Shown: piece by piece, positions 44,068 through 53,282 of the stretch
How the letters are laid out: each line of letters starts with the position of its first letter
Position numbering within the stretch: position 1 is the first letter of the stretch
NCBI RefSeq assembly: GCF_002532075.1
Contig: NZ_LYXE01000090.1
Coordinates: 124,001 to 188,000 of the forward strand
Source of the DNA: Candidatus Chloroploca asiatica
GTDB taxonomy: Bacteria; Chloroflexota; Chloroflexia; Chloroflexales; Chloroflexaceae
Length of the DNA stretch: 64,000 bases
Direction: 5' to 3'
Notes under the pieces: model-generated
What the model was told of the DNA's origin: nothing
Seen by the model: only the letters and a program-made list of their open reading frames with translations
The model's database searches: none
Program-made: the position numbers and the translations under genes

Positions 44068-44113
44068 GTGCCGACTTCAGTCGGCTGAGCCGGAAGCCGA
44101 CTGAAGTCGGCAC
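44068..44113. repeat. REP-like palindrome between two GT-C genes
   Basis: A 19-bp perfect stem (GTGCCGACTTCAGTCGGCT) with an 8-nt loop. It looks like a dispersed extragenic palindrome and could also end transcription of the upstream GT-C gene. Confidence 0.65.
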
Positions 44114-44136
44114 AACACCATTCACCCTGGCAGCCG

Positions 44137-46548
44137 TCACAACCGATAGAGACGATAGCGTTCGGTCTGTGCAATCAGGGCGGCTTCCGGGTTGTCTAAG
44201 GGCGGGGGACCCTGTGCGGCATCCCAGAGCAAATAGACCGCACCGGCAGCACGCGCTGCGTCAAGTTCTGCGGACGTAATACCGGTCTGGATGGCTTCTG
44301 CCGACGGCCATTCTATCACCTGATGCGCGATCGCCGAATACTTGGCTATTGGCAAACGCGCTGGCACATTGCCGGCCAGCAGTTGATCATCAGAGACGTG
44401 AGCCTGTACCATCCTGATCGCTGCGATCTCATCGGCAGGCTGAAGATCCAGCACATAACGCACGCCGGCTCCATACCCTCCCCATAGTACCATACTCAGA
44501 AACAGCGCTGCACCAACGAGTAGGCGACCATTGCCCACCACACGCCCGAGGAACCATCCGGCGGCGACAGCATAGAGTGCGGTCAGCGGCAGAAAGAAGC
44601 GCGGCAAGAGGAAACCCGTGCTAACGGTGACGACGTAGAGCCCAATCAGGATCAGAAGGCCACCAACTTTCCCCCCATCCTGAGGCACATCAGGCGAGTC
44701 CGACACACCAGTGATCCGGAACCAAACAGGGGCAAGGAACGGCCAGAGGGCCCCCGCGACCAGGGCAAGCCAGACGAGCAGGCCGCTGAGGGCAAGCCAG
44801 TTGGCGGGGAAGCCGAGTAGGCGTAACTGGATCGCACGGCCAAATTCGCTCGTATCCTCGGCCCCACTGCCCAGATAGCCGATGATATTGTTGGCCCAGT
44901 TGCCAAAAAAGCGTGGTGGATCGCGCAAAATCAACTCAGCCAACCCGATCTCATTCGGCGCTTCGTCCCAGCGGCCCCAATCAATATTGCCATAGACGGC
45001 CAACCAGACATTCTTGGCCTGCTGATTGTAGAGCGGTTGGCCGGTCTGGATGGTGTTGATGATAAGCTGAGGACTGATGGTAAGAAGGAACGCAACGAGA
45101 AAAACGACCAGGCCACGGAAGCGACGGGCTTGTTGGGACCTAGTTAGGGCCACAATGCTCAGCAGCAGCAACCCCCAGGGCAAGAGGATCAGCCCCGGAT
45201 GGCGCATGAGAAAGGCGAGACCGCCCGCAACCCCCGCCAGCACAAGCAGCACCGTGGCCTGCCGCGGAGGGCGCAACTCCTGCAGGCCCGCGATCAGTGC
45301 AGCCACAGACACCACGAAGCACGCCGCAAAAGGCATATCGGTGCCGACATAGAGTCCATACTGCGCCACGGTGCCACTAAGTGCGAGCATCATCAGGGCG
45401 ACCAAAGCCGGCCCTGACGCCAGGATGTTCCGTGCAAGCCAGTAGCCACTCATCAAGAGCAGTGCCCCGCTGACCGCACTGATCAGGCGACCGGCAAGAA
45501 ACGCATTGTCGTGGGTTAATGGTCGTACCAACCAGAGCAAGAGCGGATAGCCCAGGTTATAAAAACCATCGGCACGAAAAACCTGCTCAAGCGTCTCACG
45601 GGTCGCAAACGAACGAAAATCGTTTTCGACGCCGGGCCGCGAGAGCGTAAGATGCTGTTGCGCAGCCAGCAGGGTTGCGCCTGTCCAGATGGCGATCACC
45701 AGCGCGGGGGCAGCCACCTTGAGCAGCCACGGCCAGCGCTCAACAAGCGTCGGGCCATCGCGGATCACTAACACCGCACTGAGCGCACCGATGATGACCA
45801 GCGGCAGATCGCGCAGAGGATAGGGATAGAAGGGCGGCTGAAGACGGGTGAAGAAGAACCAGAGCAACCCATAGCCAATGATGCCGGCAGCGACCAGTCG
45901 GGAATGATGGTGCCACCAGCGTTTCTCCATCGATTGCGTTGGCGTCGCGCAAGCCCTGGTCACCAGCACGAGCAGCGCCCCAACGATCGCGCCATAGAGC
46001 ACCTGGGCCGGATAGGGCGTGATTGGAGGTGGGCCGACCTCGTAGTGGACCGTATCAACCAGCACGCCAACCTCACGACCATCGGGCAAGCGTGTAACCG
46101 GCGCACGCAGTTCGACAAAAAAATCGGTTGCCTTGAGCAACCCGCCAGCAACCGGAAGTGTCACCTCTTGCCAGGAAGCGTCGGCGAAATATTGCACTGG
46201 TTCACCGCCACCATTGAGCCAGAGTTCCAGCGGAACATCGCGCCCCGGTGGGCCACGGAAGCGCACCGTCACCGTAGCGGGCAAACCGGCCTGAGGAAAG
46301 CGCAGTGCTGACGAGGCACGCGACCAGCGGGCCGCGCCACTGCTACCCTCAAGATAGGCTGGCGCATCACGGGTATCGGTCACCCGTTGCGCCTCGTGGA
46401 AACCCTGAACATAAGCAGCATCAAAACCACCCACATCAACCAGATGGCGAGCAGGCAACTGGCTAAGTGCCGCAATCAGCAGGGCACCAGCGAGGGCGGC
46501 AACGATGGCGGCACGCACGAGACGAAATGACATCTCAGGGCTTTGCAT
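44137..46548 (-). CDS. Large GT-C type membrane glycosyltransferase
   Basis: An 803-aa protein. One TM helix lies at about 11-28, followed by a beta-rich extracytoplasmic domain to about 180. Then about 11-12 helices follow, with a GT-C core where ENDFRSFATRETLEQVFRADGFYNLGYPL fills the catalytic first-loop position. The C-terminal soluble domain (about 700-803) resembles that of mannosyltransferase-like proteins. The ATG at 46548 overlaps the previous stop by one base (TGATG), indicating coupled translation with the HEAT/SH3 gene. Acceptor unknown. Confidence 0.75.
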   Translation of the reverse strand: MQSPEMSFRLVRAAIVAALAGALLIAALSQLPARHLVDVGGFDAAYVQGFHEAQRVTDTRDAPAYLEGSSGAARWSRASSALRFPQAGLPATVTVRFRGPPGRDVPLELWLNGGGEPVQYFADASWQEVTLPVAGGLLKATDFFVELRAPVTRLPDGREVGVLVDTVHYEVGPPPITPYPAQVLYGAIVGALLVLVTRACATPTQSMEKRWWHHHSRLVAAGIIGYGLLWFFFTRLQPPFYPYPLRDLPLVIIGALSAVLVIRDGPTLVERWPWLLKVAAPALVIAIWTGATLLAAQQHLTLSRPGVENDFRSFATRETLEQVFRADGFYNLGYPLLLWLVRPLTHDNAFLAGRLISAVSGALLLMSGYWLARNILASGPALVALMMLALSGTVAQYGLYVGTDMPFAACFVVSVAALIAGLQELRPPRQATVLLVLAGVAGGLAFLMRHPGLILLPWGLLLLSIVALTRSQQARRFRGLVVFLVAFLLTISPQLIINTIQTGQPLYNQQAKNVWLAVYGNIDWGRWDEAPNEIGLAELILRDPPRFFGNWANNIIGYLGSGAEDTSEFGRAIQLRLLGFPANWLALSGLLVWLALVAGALWPFLAPVWFRITGVSDSPDVPQDGGKVGGLLILIGLYVVTVSTGFLLPRFFLPLTALYAVAAGWFLGRVVGNGRLLVGAALFLSMVLWGGYGAGVRYVLDLQPADEIAAIRMVQAHVSDDQLLAGNVPARLPIAKYSAIAHQVIEWPSAEAIQTGITSAELDAARAAGAVYLLWDAAQGPPPLDNPEAALIAQTERYRLYRL

Positions 46549-47684
46549 CAGGGGCTGACATTGGTCAGATCGACCTCACGCACTTCTAATTCACCGGGCG
46601 GAGGCGAAACGAGGGCCTGACTGATCCAGCCCGTGCCATCCAGACTATTGATGGTCGAGCCCGAAGCAGCCTCGTCAGCGAGGCGAATCAGAAACCACTG
46701 ACTATTCGCGGTACGGGCCAGAAAGACAATCTCTTCACCGGGCCGCACGCGACCGATAGGCTGATTATCGGTACTGGGCACAGGGCGCACATTCGCCTCC
46801 TGCAGGACGGTACCGGTCAATTCAGTAGAAAGATCGGGGAGAGCCGTAGGGCCAAGCACCGGCTCGACGGTTGGTTGGGCAAGCGTCGTCGGTTGTGGCA
46901 ACACCGATCCAATATCCCCACCGGTGCTGCCAGTGGTGGTCGTAGGCAGAGCCGTAGGCACCGTAAATTGGGGCAACTCCGTCTCACCAGGAATAAACCG
47001 CCCGAAGCGTCCCAACTCAGCGCGGAGTGAAGTGACCACACTGAAACTCAGAATCAGCGCAACAATCATCAGGCCGGCGACGACCGCCGTCTTGATCAAT
47101 TCAAAACCCTGGCCCCAGACGCTGCGGCGTCCCAGTTCATCGAGCACACTCTGGGCTGTTTCGGCGACCGACTCACCCCAGGTCGTACGCCCCTGATCGG
47201 TACGCGCCACGCGACGCAACGCGATCATCGCCCGCATATCACTGACCTGCCCAAGTGCCTGCACAATACTCCAGCGAACATTGCTATTGGGATGCTGGAG
47301 AGCCTGGATCAACGGGCCAGTGGCACGACCATCGCCAAGACGACCAGCGGCCTCGGCAGCGCGATAGACCGTCAGCCAGGGTTTGCTAGGGCCAAGGGCC
47401 TCACAGATCGCGGTAACCGCAGCAGGCCCGAGGGCGACCAGATCATTGACGGCACTAGCGTGGCGCGGATGGCTCGTATCCCCGAGGGCCACAATCAGCT
47501 TGGCAAGTTCTTCCCGAGGCACGGTGGAACGCCCATCGTGCGAGGCACGTGGCTTGGCGCTGGTCGGCGCTGGTGAGCGGCGAGTCGTGCGCTCAGGGGG
47601 TTCCTTTGCAGCGGAAGCTTTTGGGGATCGGCCAGGATCACGCTGCACAGGCTTCTCTGTCGGCTCTTCACGCTCACTGGTCAT
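46548..47684 (-). CDS. HEAT-repeat, single-TM, SH3-like protein
   Basis: A 378-aa protein. A charged disordered N terminus (1-55) is followed by about three HEAT-like repeats (GRLGDGRATGPLIQALQHPNSNVRWSIV and similar). A TM helix is at about 200-218, then an extracytoplasmic Pro/Thr linker and an SH3-like domain (LQEANVRPVPSTDNQPIGRV ... GWISQALV). This suggests a scaffold linking cytosolic and surface parts. It overlaps coaBC by four bases (ATGA) and the GT-C gene by one. Confidence 0.72.
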   Translation of the reverse strand: MTSEREEPTEKPVQRDPGRSPKASAAKEPPERTTRRSPAPTSAKPRASHDGRSTVPREELAKLIVALGDTSHPRHASAVNDLVALGPAAVTAICEALGPSKPWLTVYRAAEAAGRLGDGRATGPLIQALQHPNSNVRWSIVQALGQVSDMRAMIALRRVARTDQGRTTWGESVAETAQSVLDELGRRSVWGQGFELIKTAVVAGLMIVALILSFSVVTSLRAELGRFGRFIPGETELPQFTVPTALPTTTTGSTGGDIGSVLPQPTTLAQPTVEPVLGPTALPDLSTELTGTVLQEANVRPVPSTDNQPIGRVRPGEEIVFLARTANSQWFLIRLADEAASGSTINSLDGTGWISQALVSPPPGELEVREVDLTNVSP

Positions 47685-48901
47685 AGTGAAGTTTTATCCT
47701 TTACCCAACATTCATAACGAGGAACGATAGCCGCGAGCAACTCGGCTGCGGCCTCATGCTTGGGGCGACGCTCAAGCGCAACCATCCCGTGATGATCAAT
47801 CAACGTCAAAGCGATTGTTTCCTGTCCAATGCTCGTCACCGCATCATTGGCAACAATGAGATCAAGGCGTTTGCGTTCAAGCTTGCTCTGGGCATTAGTC
47901 AGGAGGTCATCCGTCTCGGCGGCAAACCCGACCTTAAAAACATGGTGCTGATCGGCGAGGCCAGCAAGCAAGTCAGGATTGGTGACGAGATCCAGGTGCA
48001 TCCCGGCTATATCGGGTTGCTTTTTGAGTTTATGCTCCGCTGCGACGGCGGGACGGAAATCAGCAACGGCAGCATTCATAATCAGGATATCGGCCTGGCC
48101 GATGACCTCGTGCAGCGCGGCTTGCATCTCGAGGGCTGTTTCAATCTGGACAGTCGTTAGAGCGGCAGGGGTTGGCAGCGCCGTCGGGCCACTGATCAGC
48201 GTAACGGTTGCCCCGAGATCGCGCGCTTGGATCGCGAGAGCATAGCCCATCTGTCCCGAAGCGCGATTCGCCAGATAGCGTACCGGATCAATTGGTTCAC
48301 GGGTGCCACCAGCCGTCACGACCACGTGTCGGCCACGGAGGGGACCAGTGTGCTGACCAAGAGTGGCACGAATCGCACCTTCGAGGGTATGCGGTTCAGG
48401 CAAACGGCCTTTGCCACTGACATCCTCAGCCATCCGCCCAACTTCAGGCTCGATGATGATAAAGCCCCGCGCCCGCAGCGTCGCGAGATTCGCTTGGGTC
48501 GCTGGGTTGGCAAGCATCAACGGATTCATCGCGGGCGCGAGCAAGATAGGGGCACTCGTTGCGAGCACTGTTGTGGTTAACAAATCATCACTCAAGCCCG
48601 CCGCAAGACGAGCGATCGTATGGGCCGTAGCCGGAGCAATCACCACCAGATCGGCCTGAGCACCGAGGGTAATATGACCGATCACACCATCTTCTGGCAA
48701 GGCCCACATATCAGTCAGGACAGGATGGCCTGTCAAGGCCTGAAACGTCGCTGTACCAACAAAACGCTGTGCAGCGGGGGTCATGATCACATGGACATGC
48801 GCCCCAGCGAGGGTCAGATCACGGGCGAGTTGCACCACCTTATAGGCTGCAATACTGCCACAGACCCCCAGAATAATGTTTTTGTTTTGCAAGACATCCA
48901 T
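47681..48901 (-). CDS. coaBC: Bifunctional CoaBC: phosphopantothenoylcysteine decarboxylase / phosphopantothenate-cysteine ligase
   Basis: Catalyses two steps of coenzyme A synthesis in the cytosol. The 406-aa protein has an N-terminal flavoprotein decarboxylase (VCGSIAAYKVVQLARDL, then PAMNPLM as the PXMNxxM motif) and a C-terminal ligase (VTAGGTREPIDPVRYLANRASGQMG, and NAAVADFRP). Both halves look complete. ATG 48901 has GAGG 7 nt upstream. It leads a tightly coupled run with the HEAT/SH3 and GT-C genes. Confidence 0.95.
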   Translation of the reverse strand: MDVLQNKNIILGVCGSIAAYKVVQLARDLTLAGAHVHVIMTPAAQRFVGTATFQALTGHPVLTDMWALPEDGVIGHITLGAQADLVVIAPATAHTIARLAAGLSDDLLTTTVLATSAPILLAPAMNPLMLANPATQANLATLRARGFIIIEPEVGRMAEDVSGKGRLPEPHTLEGAIRATLGQHTGPLRGRHVVVTAGGTREPIDPVRYLANRASGQMGYALAIQARDLGATVTLISGPTALPTPAALTTVQIETALEMQAALHEVIGQADILIMNAAVADFRPAVAAEHKLKKQPDIAGMHLDLVTNPDLLAGLADQHHVFKVGFAAETDDLLTNAQSKLERKRLDLIVANDAVTSIGQETIALTLIDHHGMVALERRPKHEAAAELLAAIVPRYECWVKDKTSL

Positions 48902-48974
48902 CAAAGCGCCTCACATGGCATACCAATGCATTGTATCATCAAGCTGTTGTGACGTAAAGTTTCGGCTTTTCCTC

Positions 48975-49003
48975 TTGAAACAGGGCACACACCGTAGTAC
49001 AAT
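48975..49003 (+). promoter_or_regulatory. Promoter of hpf
   Basis: TTGAAA (48975-48980), 17-nt spacer, TACAAT (48998-49003); predicted start near 49010. Confidence 0.7.
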
Positions 49004-49009
49004 ACCCTT

Positions 49010-49253
49010 TAACAGCATCTTTGAACAACAGCGGTTTGGTTGTTCACCGTGCTGTCACACCACAATGGTGTGGTGTGTATTTTCAGGAAGTGACGAGCGA
49101 TGATCGTCAATCGCAACAACAACCCGTTTTCCGTAATCCTCTAATGTGTGACCGAGTCCCTGGGTACCATGGTATGGTACCGGGGGCTTTTCTGTTCGCA
49201 CCCTGCGAACAGGCTGGAATTGTTCGCCCCCTTGAGTTAGGATGGAGGCCCCG
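49010..49253 (+). promoter_or_regulatory. Long structured leader of hpf
   Basis: About 244 nt lie between the predicted start and the ATG. They hold three hairpins: CACACCAC/GTGGTGTG (49056-49077) followed by TATTTT; GGTACCAT/ATGGTACC (49163-49181); and GTTCGCA/TGCGAAC (49194-49210). A 14-codon frame with AGGAAG upstream runs 49100-49144 (MIVNRNNNPFSVIL). The first hairpin plus T-rich run is attenuator-like. Confidence 0.45.
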
Positions 49254-49835
49254 ATGGAACTGACAGTCAAGAGTCGCAGCGGCAAGATCACCGAGCGTCA
49301 GCACAGACACATCGAAGAGAAACTATCCAAGCTAGGACGCTATATGGGCGCAATTACGAGCGCCACGGTTGAGGTTCATACTGAACAGCACCGCAATGCC
49401 GGCGAAGTCAGTCGGGTGCAGGTAACACTCGTAGGTGAGCACGGGGTTATCCTGCGGGCCGAAGAAGAAGCAAGTGATCTCTACACCGCAGTGGATAAGG
49501 TTCAACAGGTACTTCAACGTCAGATCAAACGGTATAAAGAGAAGTACTGGAGGCGTGAACGTACACGTCAACCCAGTGTCTTTCCATCCGAGCTTGAGGC
49601 TGACATTCTGGTGGCTGAACTCGATACCGATCAAGACGATGTTCCGCCGCAACACGAAGTGATCCGCACGAAACAACTCACGCTTCGTCCAATGTTTACG
49701 GACGACGCGATTGAACAGATGGAGTTGCTGGGCCACAATTTCTTTGTCTTCCACGACGCCGATTCGCAGCGACTGAGTGTGCTGTATCGTCGGCGTGATG
49801 GCAACTATGGCATGATCGTACCCGATCCTGTCTAA
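49254..49835 (+). CDS. hpf: Long-form ribosome hibernation promoting factor
   Basis: Binds the 30S subunit and drives 100S dimer formation in stationary phase. The 193-aa protein has the N-terminal RaiA/YfiA domain (MELTVKSRSGKITERQ to about residue 100) and the C-terminal dimerisation domain (VIRTKQLTLRPMFTDDAIEQMELLGHNFFVFHD). This is the long form usual outside the gammaproteobacteria. GGAGG lies 5 nt before ATG 49254. Confidence 0.95.
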   Translation: MELTVKSRSGKITERQHRHIEEKLSKLGRYMGAITSATVEVHTEQHRNAGEVSRVQVTLVGEHGVILRAEEEASDLYTAVDKVQQVLQRQIKRYKEKYWRRERTRQPSVFPSELEADILVAELDTDQDDVPPQHEVIRTKQLTLRPMFTDDAIEQMELLGHNFFVFHDADSQRLSVLYRRRDGNYGMIVPDPV

Positions 49836-49845
49836 GCTTTCAGGT

Positions 49846-49898
49846 GGTTGAAGATGACAAAACGGCCAGCAGAGCTGGCCGTTTTATCATCTTCAACC
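49846..49898. terminator. Bidirectional terminator after hpf
   Basis: A 25-bp stem with one mismatch (GGTTGAAGATGA-C-AAAACGGCCAGC) and an AGA loop between convergent genes. The internal AAAACGGCCAGC/GCTGGCCGTTTT gives a T run on both strands. Confidence 0.85.
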
Positions 49899-49903
49899 TA
49901 TGG

Positions 49904-50374
49904 CTACGCGACAGCGACGATCAAGGCCATAAAGGCGCAAAAGCCAAGGACGAGAATGATCAACTGGGCATAACCAAGCACCAGGCCAACCACGGCTAGC
50001 CCGTCGCCACCAATACGCCCGCCCGACTGACGGATCTCGCTGCGGCCTAGATGCCCAAAGATGATCGCGGCAATCGAGCCAATCACCGGCAAGATGATCC
50101 AACTGATCACCCCCATGATGACACTGATCACGGCTAACTGACTATTGGGAATGACCGCAGGCGCATACCCCTCAGAAACCTGGGGTTGATATGGTGCAGG
50201 TGGTTGTTGTTGATATGGGTATGGATCAGGCTGAGTCGGCTGGTATGGCGTTGTGATCGGGGTGACCCGCGAAGGCTGATCCACCTGCAGTTGTTGCTGG
50301 GGCAACTGTGCGCCACAGTTATAACAAAAGCGCTGTCCCTCGGCACTTTCTGCTCCACACTGTGAACAAATCAT
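49904..50374 (-). CDS. Zinc-ribbon and DUF4190 membrane protein
   Basis: A 156-aa protein with an N-terminal zinc ribbon (CSQCGAESAEGQRFCYNCGA), a Pro/Gln/Tyr-rich linker (residues 25-75) and two membrane helices of the DUF4190 type enclosing IFGHLGRSEIRQSGG. Such proteins are common in Chloroflexota and Actinobacteria and have no defined role. GGAG lies 6 nt before ATG 50374. Confidence 0.82.
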   Translation of the reverse strand: MICSQCGAESAEGQRFCYNCGAQLPQQQLQVDQPSRVTPITTPYQPTQPDPYPYQQQPPAPYQPQVSEGYAPAVIPNSQLAVISVIMGVISWIILPVIGSIAAIIFGHLGRSEIRQSGGRIGGDGLAVVGLVLGYAQLIILVLGFCAFMALIVAVA

Positions 50375-50450
50375 CGCATTCTCCAGAACATCTTCAGCAA
50401 TTATGCTAGGGATTATACGCTACGCTGGGGGGAACAGTTGCACGAGACCC

Positions 50451-51251
50451 CTACGCATTGACGAGGGTACGCGCCAGCAAGCCAATATCAGCGGCGGTCA
50501 CAAGGGCTTCGCCGACGAGAACGGCATCAACTCCGTAGCTCTGCACCTGGCGAACATGTTCGGGGGTAAAGATGCCGCTTTCACTCACCAGGATTGGGCG
50601 GTCAGGGCCCCCGGGCAGATGCTGGGCTAGGCTTTCAGTCGTGCCCAGGTCGATGACAAAGGTGTGCAGGTTCCGGTTGTTGACCCCGATCACCTTTGCA
50701 CCAACGGCCAGCGCTCGCTTGAGTTCTTGTTCGGTATGAACTTCCACCAGGGACGTCATGCCAAGAGTTGCTGTCAACGCGTGGAGCTCAAGCAGCATGG
50801 CATCGTCGAGCGCCCCGGCGATCAAGAGCAGCGCATCGGCCCCATATGCGCGTGCCTCGTAGACCTGATAAGGGTCAATGATGAAGTCTTTGCGCAAGAG
50901 CGGCGGAATGCCAGGGAGTTTCCGGATACCCTGAAGAAATTGCAGGCTCCCTTGAAAAAACCGACTATCGGTTAGCACCGAGATCGCGGCAGCGCCAGCA
51001 TCGCGGTAGATCTGCGCCAGTGCAAGGTGATCAAACGGTTCAAGCAAGACACCCCGGCTGGGCGAGGCTTTTTTAACCTCGGCGATCAAGGCCGTCCCAT
51101 GGGCACGACGCAGCGCCAGGGCAAAGTCACGGGGTTTCGGTGCGCGCGCAATGCGTCCGCTCAGTGCGGTCAACGATACTTTGGCCTGCTGGCGGGCCAC
51201 CTCGACTTCCTTATGAGCCAGGATCGTATCCAGAATTGTCTTGTTGTCCAT
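50451..51251 (-). CDS. trpC: Indole-3-glycerol-phosphate synthase TrpC
   Basis: Tryptophan synthesis: converts CdRP to indole-3-glycerol phosphate. The 266-aa (beta/alpha)8 barrel shows LIAEVKKASPSRG, LLRKDFIIDPYQVYEARAYGADALLLI and GVNNRNLHTF, the classic TrpC motifs with catalytic Lys/Glu residues. The start at 51251 follows a strong purine-rich AGGAGGGAGGGAGGG. The frame extends to 51368, but that part is low-complexity non-coding sequence. It lies downstream of the channel-like gene and trpD. Confidence 0.95.
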   Translation of the reverse strand: MDNKTILDTILAHKEVEVARQQAKVSLTALSGRIARAPKPRDFALALRRAHGTALIAEVKKASPSRGVLLEPFDHLALAQIYRDAGAAAISVLTDSRFFQGSLQFLQGIRKLPGIPPLLRKDFIIDPYQVYEARAYGADALLLIAGALDDAMLLELHALTATLGMTSLVEVHTEQELKRALAVGAKVIGVNNRNLHTFVIDLGTTESLAQHLPGGPDRPILVSESGIFTPEHVRQVQSYGVDAVLVGEALVTAADIGLLARTLVNA

Positions 51252-51374
51252 CCCTCCCTCCCTCCTTACTGATACCATGTTAGATTGCGGATTTTGGATT
51301 GCAGATTGCCGCGCATGGCGTCCCAATAGACTGTGGCAGCAACACCGATGCGAATTACTCAAGTCCAATTGGTA

Positions 51375-53282
51375 TTATGTGACCGGATCAACAAGTGCAG
51401 TCTCGATCAAACGCTGGCTCTTCATTCGTAGGCGTTCGAGCATACCGACATCAATCAGCACTGCGACTTCATCGCCAGGAACAAACCCTGTTGTCGAGAT
51501 AATGAGGACATCCTGTCCATTCCGTTTGAGAGCGAGCGGGATTATACCCATGTGCTTACGTACCTGTTCAACGGTACGCTGATCAAACTCATCGCCTGCC
51601 TGTACACGAAGGGTCGTCGTCGAAAGGAGTTGTTCGTCCAATTCAATGGCGTAACTGATCCCTCGTACCACTGCGGCGGCGGCAAACGTTGGTGCGGCAA
51701 GTCCAGCGACACTAAAGGTCGTATGCGCCCCAAACATCAACTCGAGGCGTCCGGCCAGGTCTTCGTTAAAGACACGCAAGACCAGATCAATATCCGGGAC
51801 GAGTTTGCGTGCGGCCAGGCCAATCTGGAGATTCGTCAGATCATCGCTGGTTGCAGCGACGAGCGCACACGCCCGCTCAATCCCGGCGGTTTGCAGAACA
51901 GTCGCCCGTCGTGCATCGCCTGTCACGCGGTCGGCCAACAAGGGATTCGCTTCTTCAAGGAGTTCTTCGCGGGTTACCTCGGGCTGGCAAATCAGCACAA
52001 TCCGTGGACGCGGACGCATCGAGTCGAGATCACGGATGACCCGTGCCCCGATCTTGCCCATCCCACAGACAATCACGGTATCATAAGTCTGACTGAAACT
52101 CCGCACCTCCAACTCGCTGCCCTGTCCATATCCGTGATTGAGCACACGAGCCTGTTCGAGGCGCTCAAGTGGCCCAAGCAACGCCACGGTATCGCCCGGT
52201 TCAAGGTGTGCATGCTCGTTGGATACCCGTTTACGCCTGGGCGTCTGGTTTCGTTTAAGATGCAGCAGCGCCCAGACCCCCATCTGCTCTTCGATGTGAC
52301 GCAATGAACCGGTAAGCTCACTTCCAGGGGTAATCGTCAGCGAGAGAACCCCTTTATACCGTGTGGCACCATCACTATGCCGAAACGATTGCGGGAGGGG
52401 CAAGACATGGGCAATCGAACGGCCCAGAGCAGCCGCAGCAAGCGTCGGTGAAGCAAGGGTTGATGTACTAAAAACGGCATTACGGCCAAATGTTTGCTCT
52501 AAATTAAGATCAAGATCCTCATCAAAGATCCGCAAAATAATCGGCAAATCAGGGCGTCGTCGCCGGGCAGCCAGACCGATTTCAATATTGCCCAGGTCGT
52601 CACCAAGCCCCGAGATCAAGCTACGTGCGCGAAAGAGGCCGGCTGCCTGAAGCACTTCACGTGACCGCGCATCGCCGAGGATCACCGGCACACCCACAGC
52701 CAGGGTTGGCTCAACAAACTCACTCTGCCAATTACGTTCGATCGCGACCACCCCATAGCCCTCTTCAAGCAGATCGATAATCACCCGATAGGTGACACTG
52801 CCGAGACCACAAACAATGACATGATCGCGATAGGTACGCGCTAGCGAAACCTGCCAACCTTCGCGGCGACTGCCTTTGTCAAGCAGAAAGCGCCCGAAAT
52901 TGAGAATGCCCTGAAAGACCAGGGCCAGGCCCAGGATCGGCGTCACAAAAAAGAGCAGATCACCAAAAAGGTCATTCTCTGGAATCGGGAGATCCGTCTC
53001 CAGCGTCATCATCTTCATTGTTTCGTAGAAGGCCGAGATCAGCGTAAAGGGGGGCACACCTGCCGCAGCATAATCATAGAAGACGAGCAAATAGCTCGCA
53101 TTCACTACCGCCAGCAGCGTAAAGCCAAGCAGCGCAATACGAGCCTCGCGTACCAACTGAATGAAATCATACAGCCCCGCGAGCGCGACCCGCCAGAACG
53201 GGCGGCGTCGCCGCCGCAAGCGACGCTGGCGTTCATCAGGGTTGTGCAGCGTATGGTAGGCCGACTCGTGTAACTCAGTCAT
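51375..53282 (-). CDS. Two-RCK (TrkA-like) ion channel-like membrane protein
   Basis: A 635-aa protein. Basic N terminus, two or three hydrophobic helices at about 50-145 with a pore-helix-like loop (FYETMKMMTLETDL), then two RCK/TrkA modules. The first Rossmann motif is VIVCGLGSVTYRVI, the second VIVCGMGKIGARVI, each with an RCK_C-like domain. The usual TVGYGD filter is absent. This resembles CASTOR/POLLUX-type channel proteins rather than a Trk accessory subunit. ATG 53282 overlaps trpD by 8 nt. Confidence 0.78.
   Translation of the reverse strand: MTELHESAYHTLHNPDERQRRLRRRRRPFWRVALAGLYDFIQLVREARIALLGFTLLAVVNASYLLVFYDYAAAGVPPFTLISAFYETMKMMTLETDLPIPENDLFGDLLFFVTPILGLALVFQGILNFGRFLLDKGSRREGWQVSLARTYRDHVIVCGLGSVTYRVIIDLLEEGYGVVAIERNWQSEFVEPTLAVGVPVILGDARSREVLQAAGLFRARSLISGLGDDLGNIEIGLAARRRRPDLPIILRIFDEDLDLNLEQTFGRNAVFSTSTLASPTLAAAALGRSIAHVLPLPQSFRHSDGATRYKGVLSLTITPGSELTGSLRHIEEQMGVWALLHLKRNQTPRRKRVSNEHAHLEPGDTVALLGPLERLEQARVLNHGYGQGSELEVRSFSQTYDTVIVCGMGKIGARVIRDLDSMRPRPRIVLICQPEVTREELLEEANPLLADRVTGDARRATVLQTAGIERACALVAATSDDLTNLQIGLAARKLVPDIDLVLRVFNEDLAGRLELMFGAHTTFSVAGLAAPTFAAAAVVRGISYAIELDEQLLSTTTLRVQAGDEFDQRTVEQVRKHMGIIPLALKRNGQDVLIISTTGFVPGDEVAVLIDVGMLERLRMKSQRLIETALVDPVT

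Noticed and set aside
51283-51310. GATTGCGGATTTTGGATTGCAG-type short repeat upstream of trpC
   Set aside because: Low-complexity sequence with no partner seen elsewhere in the window; not enough to call a repeat family.
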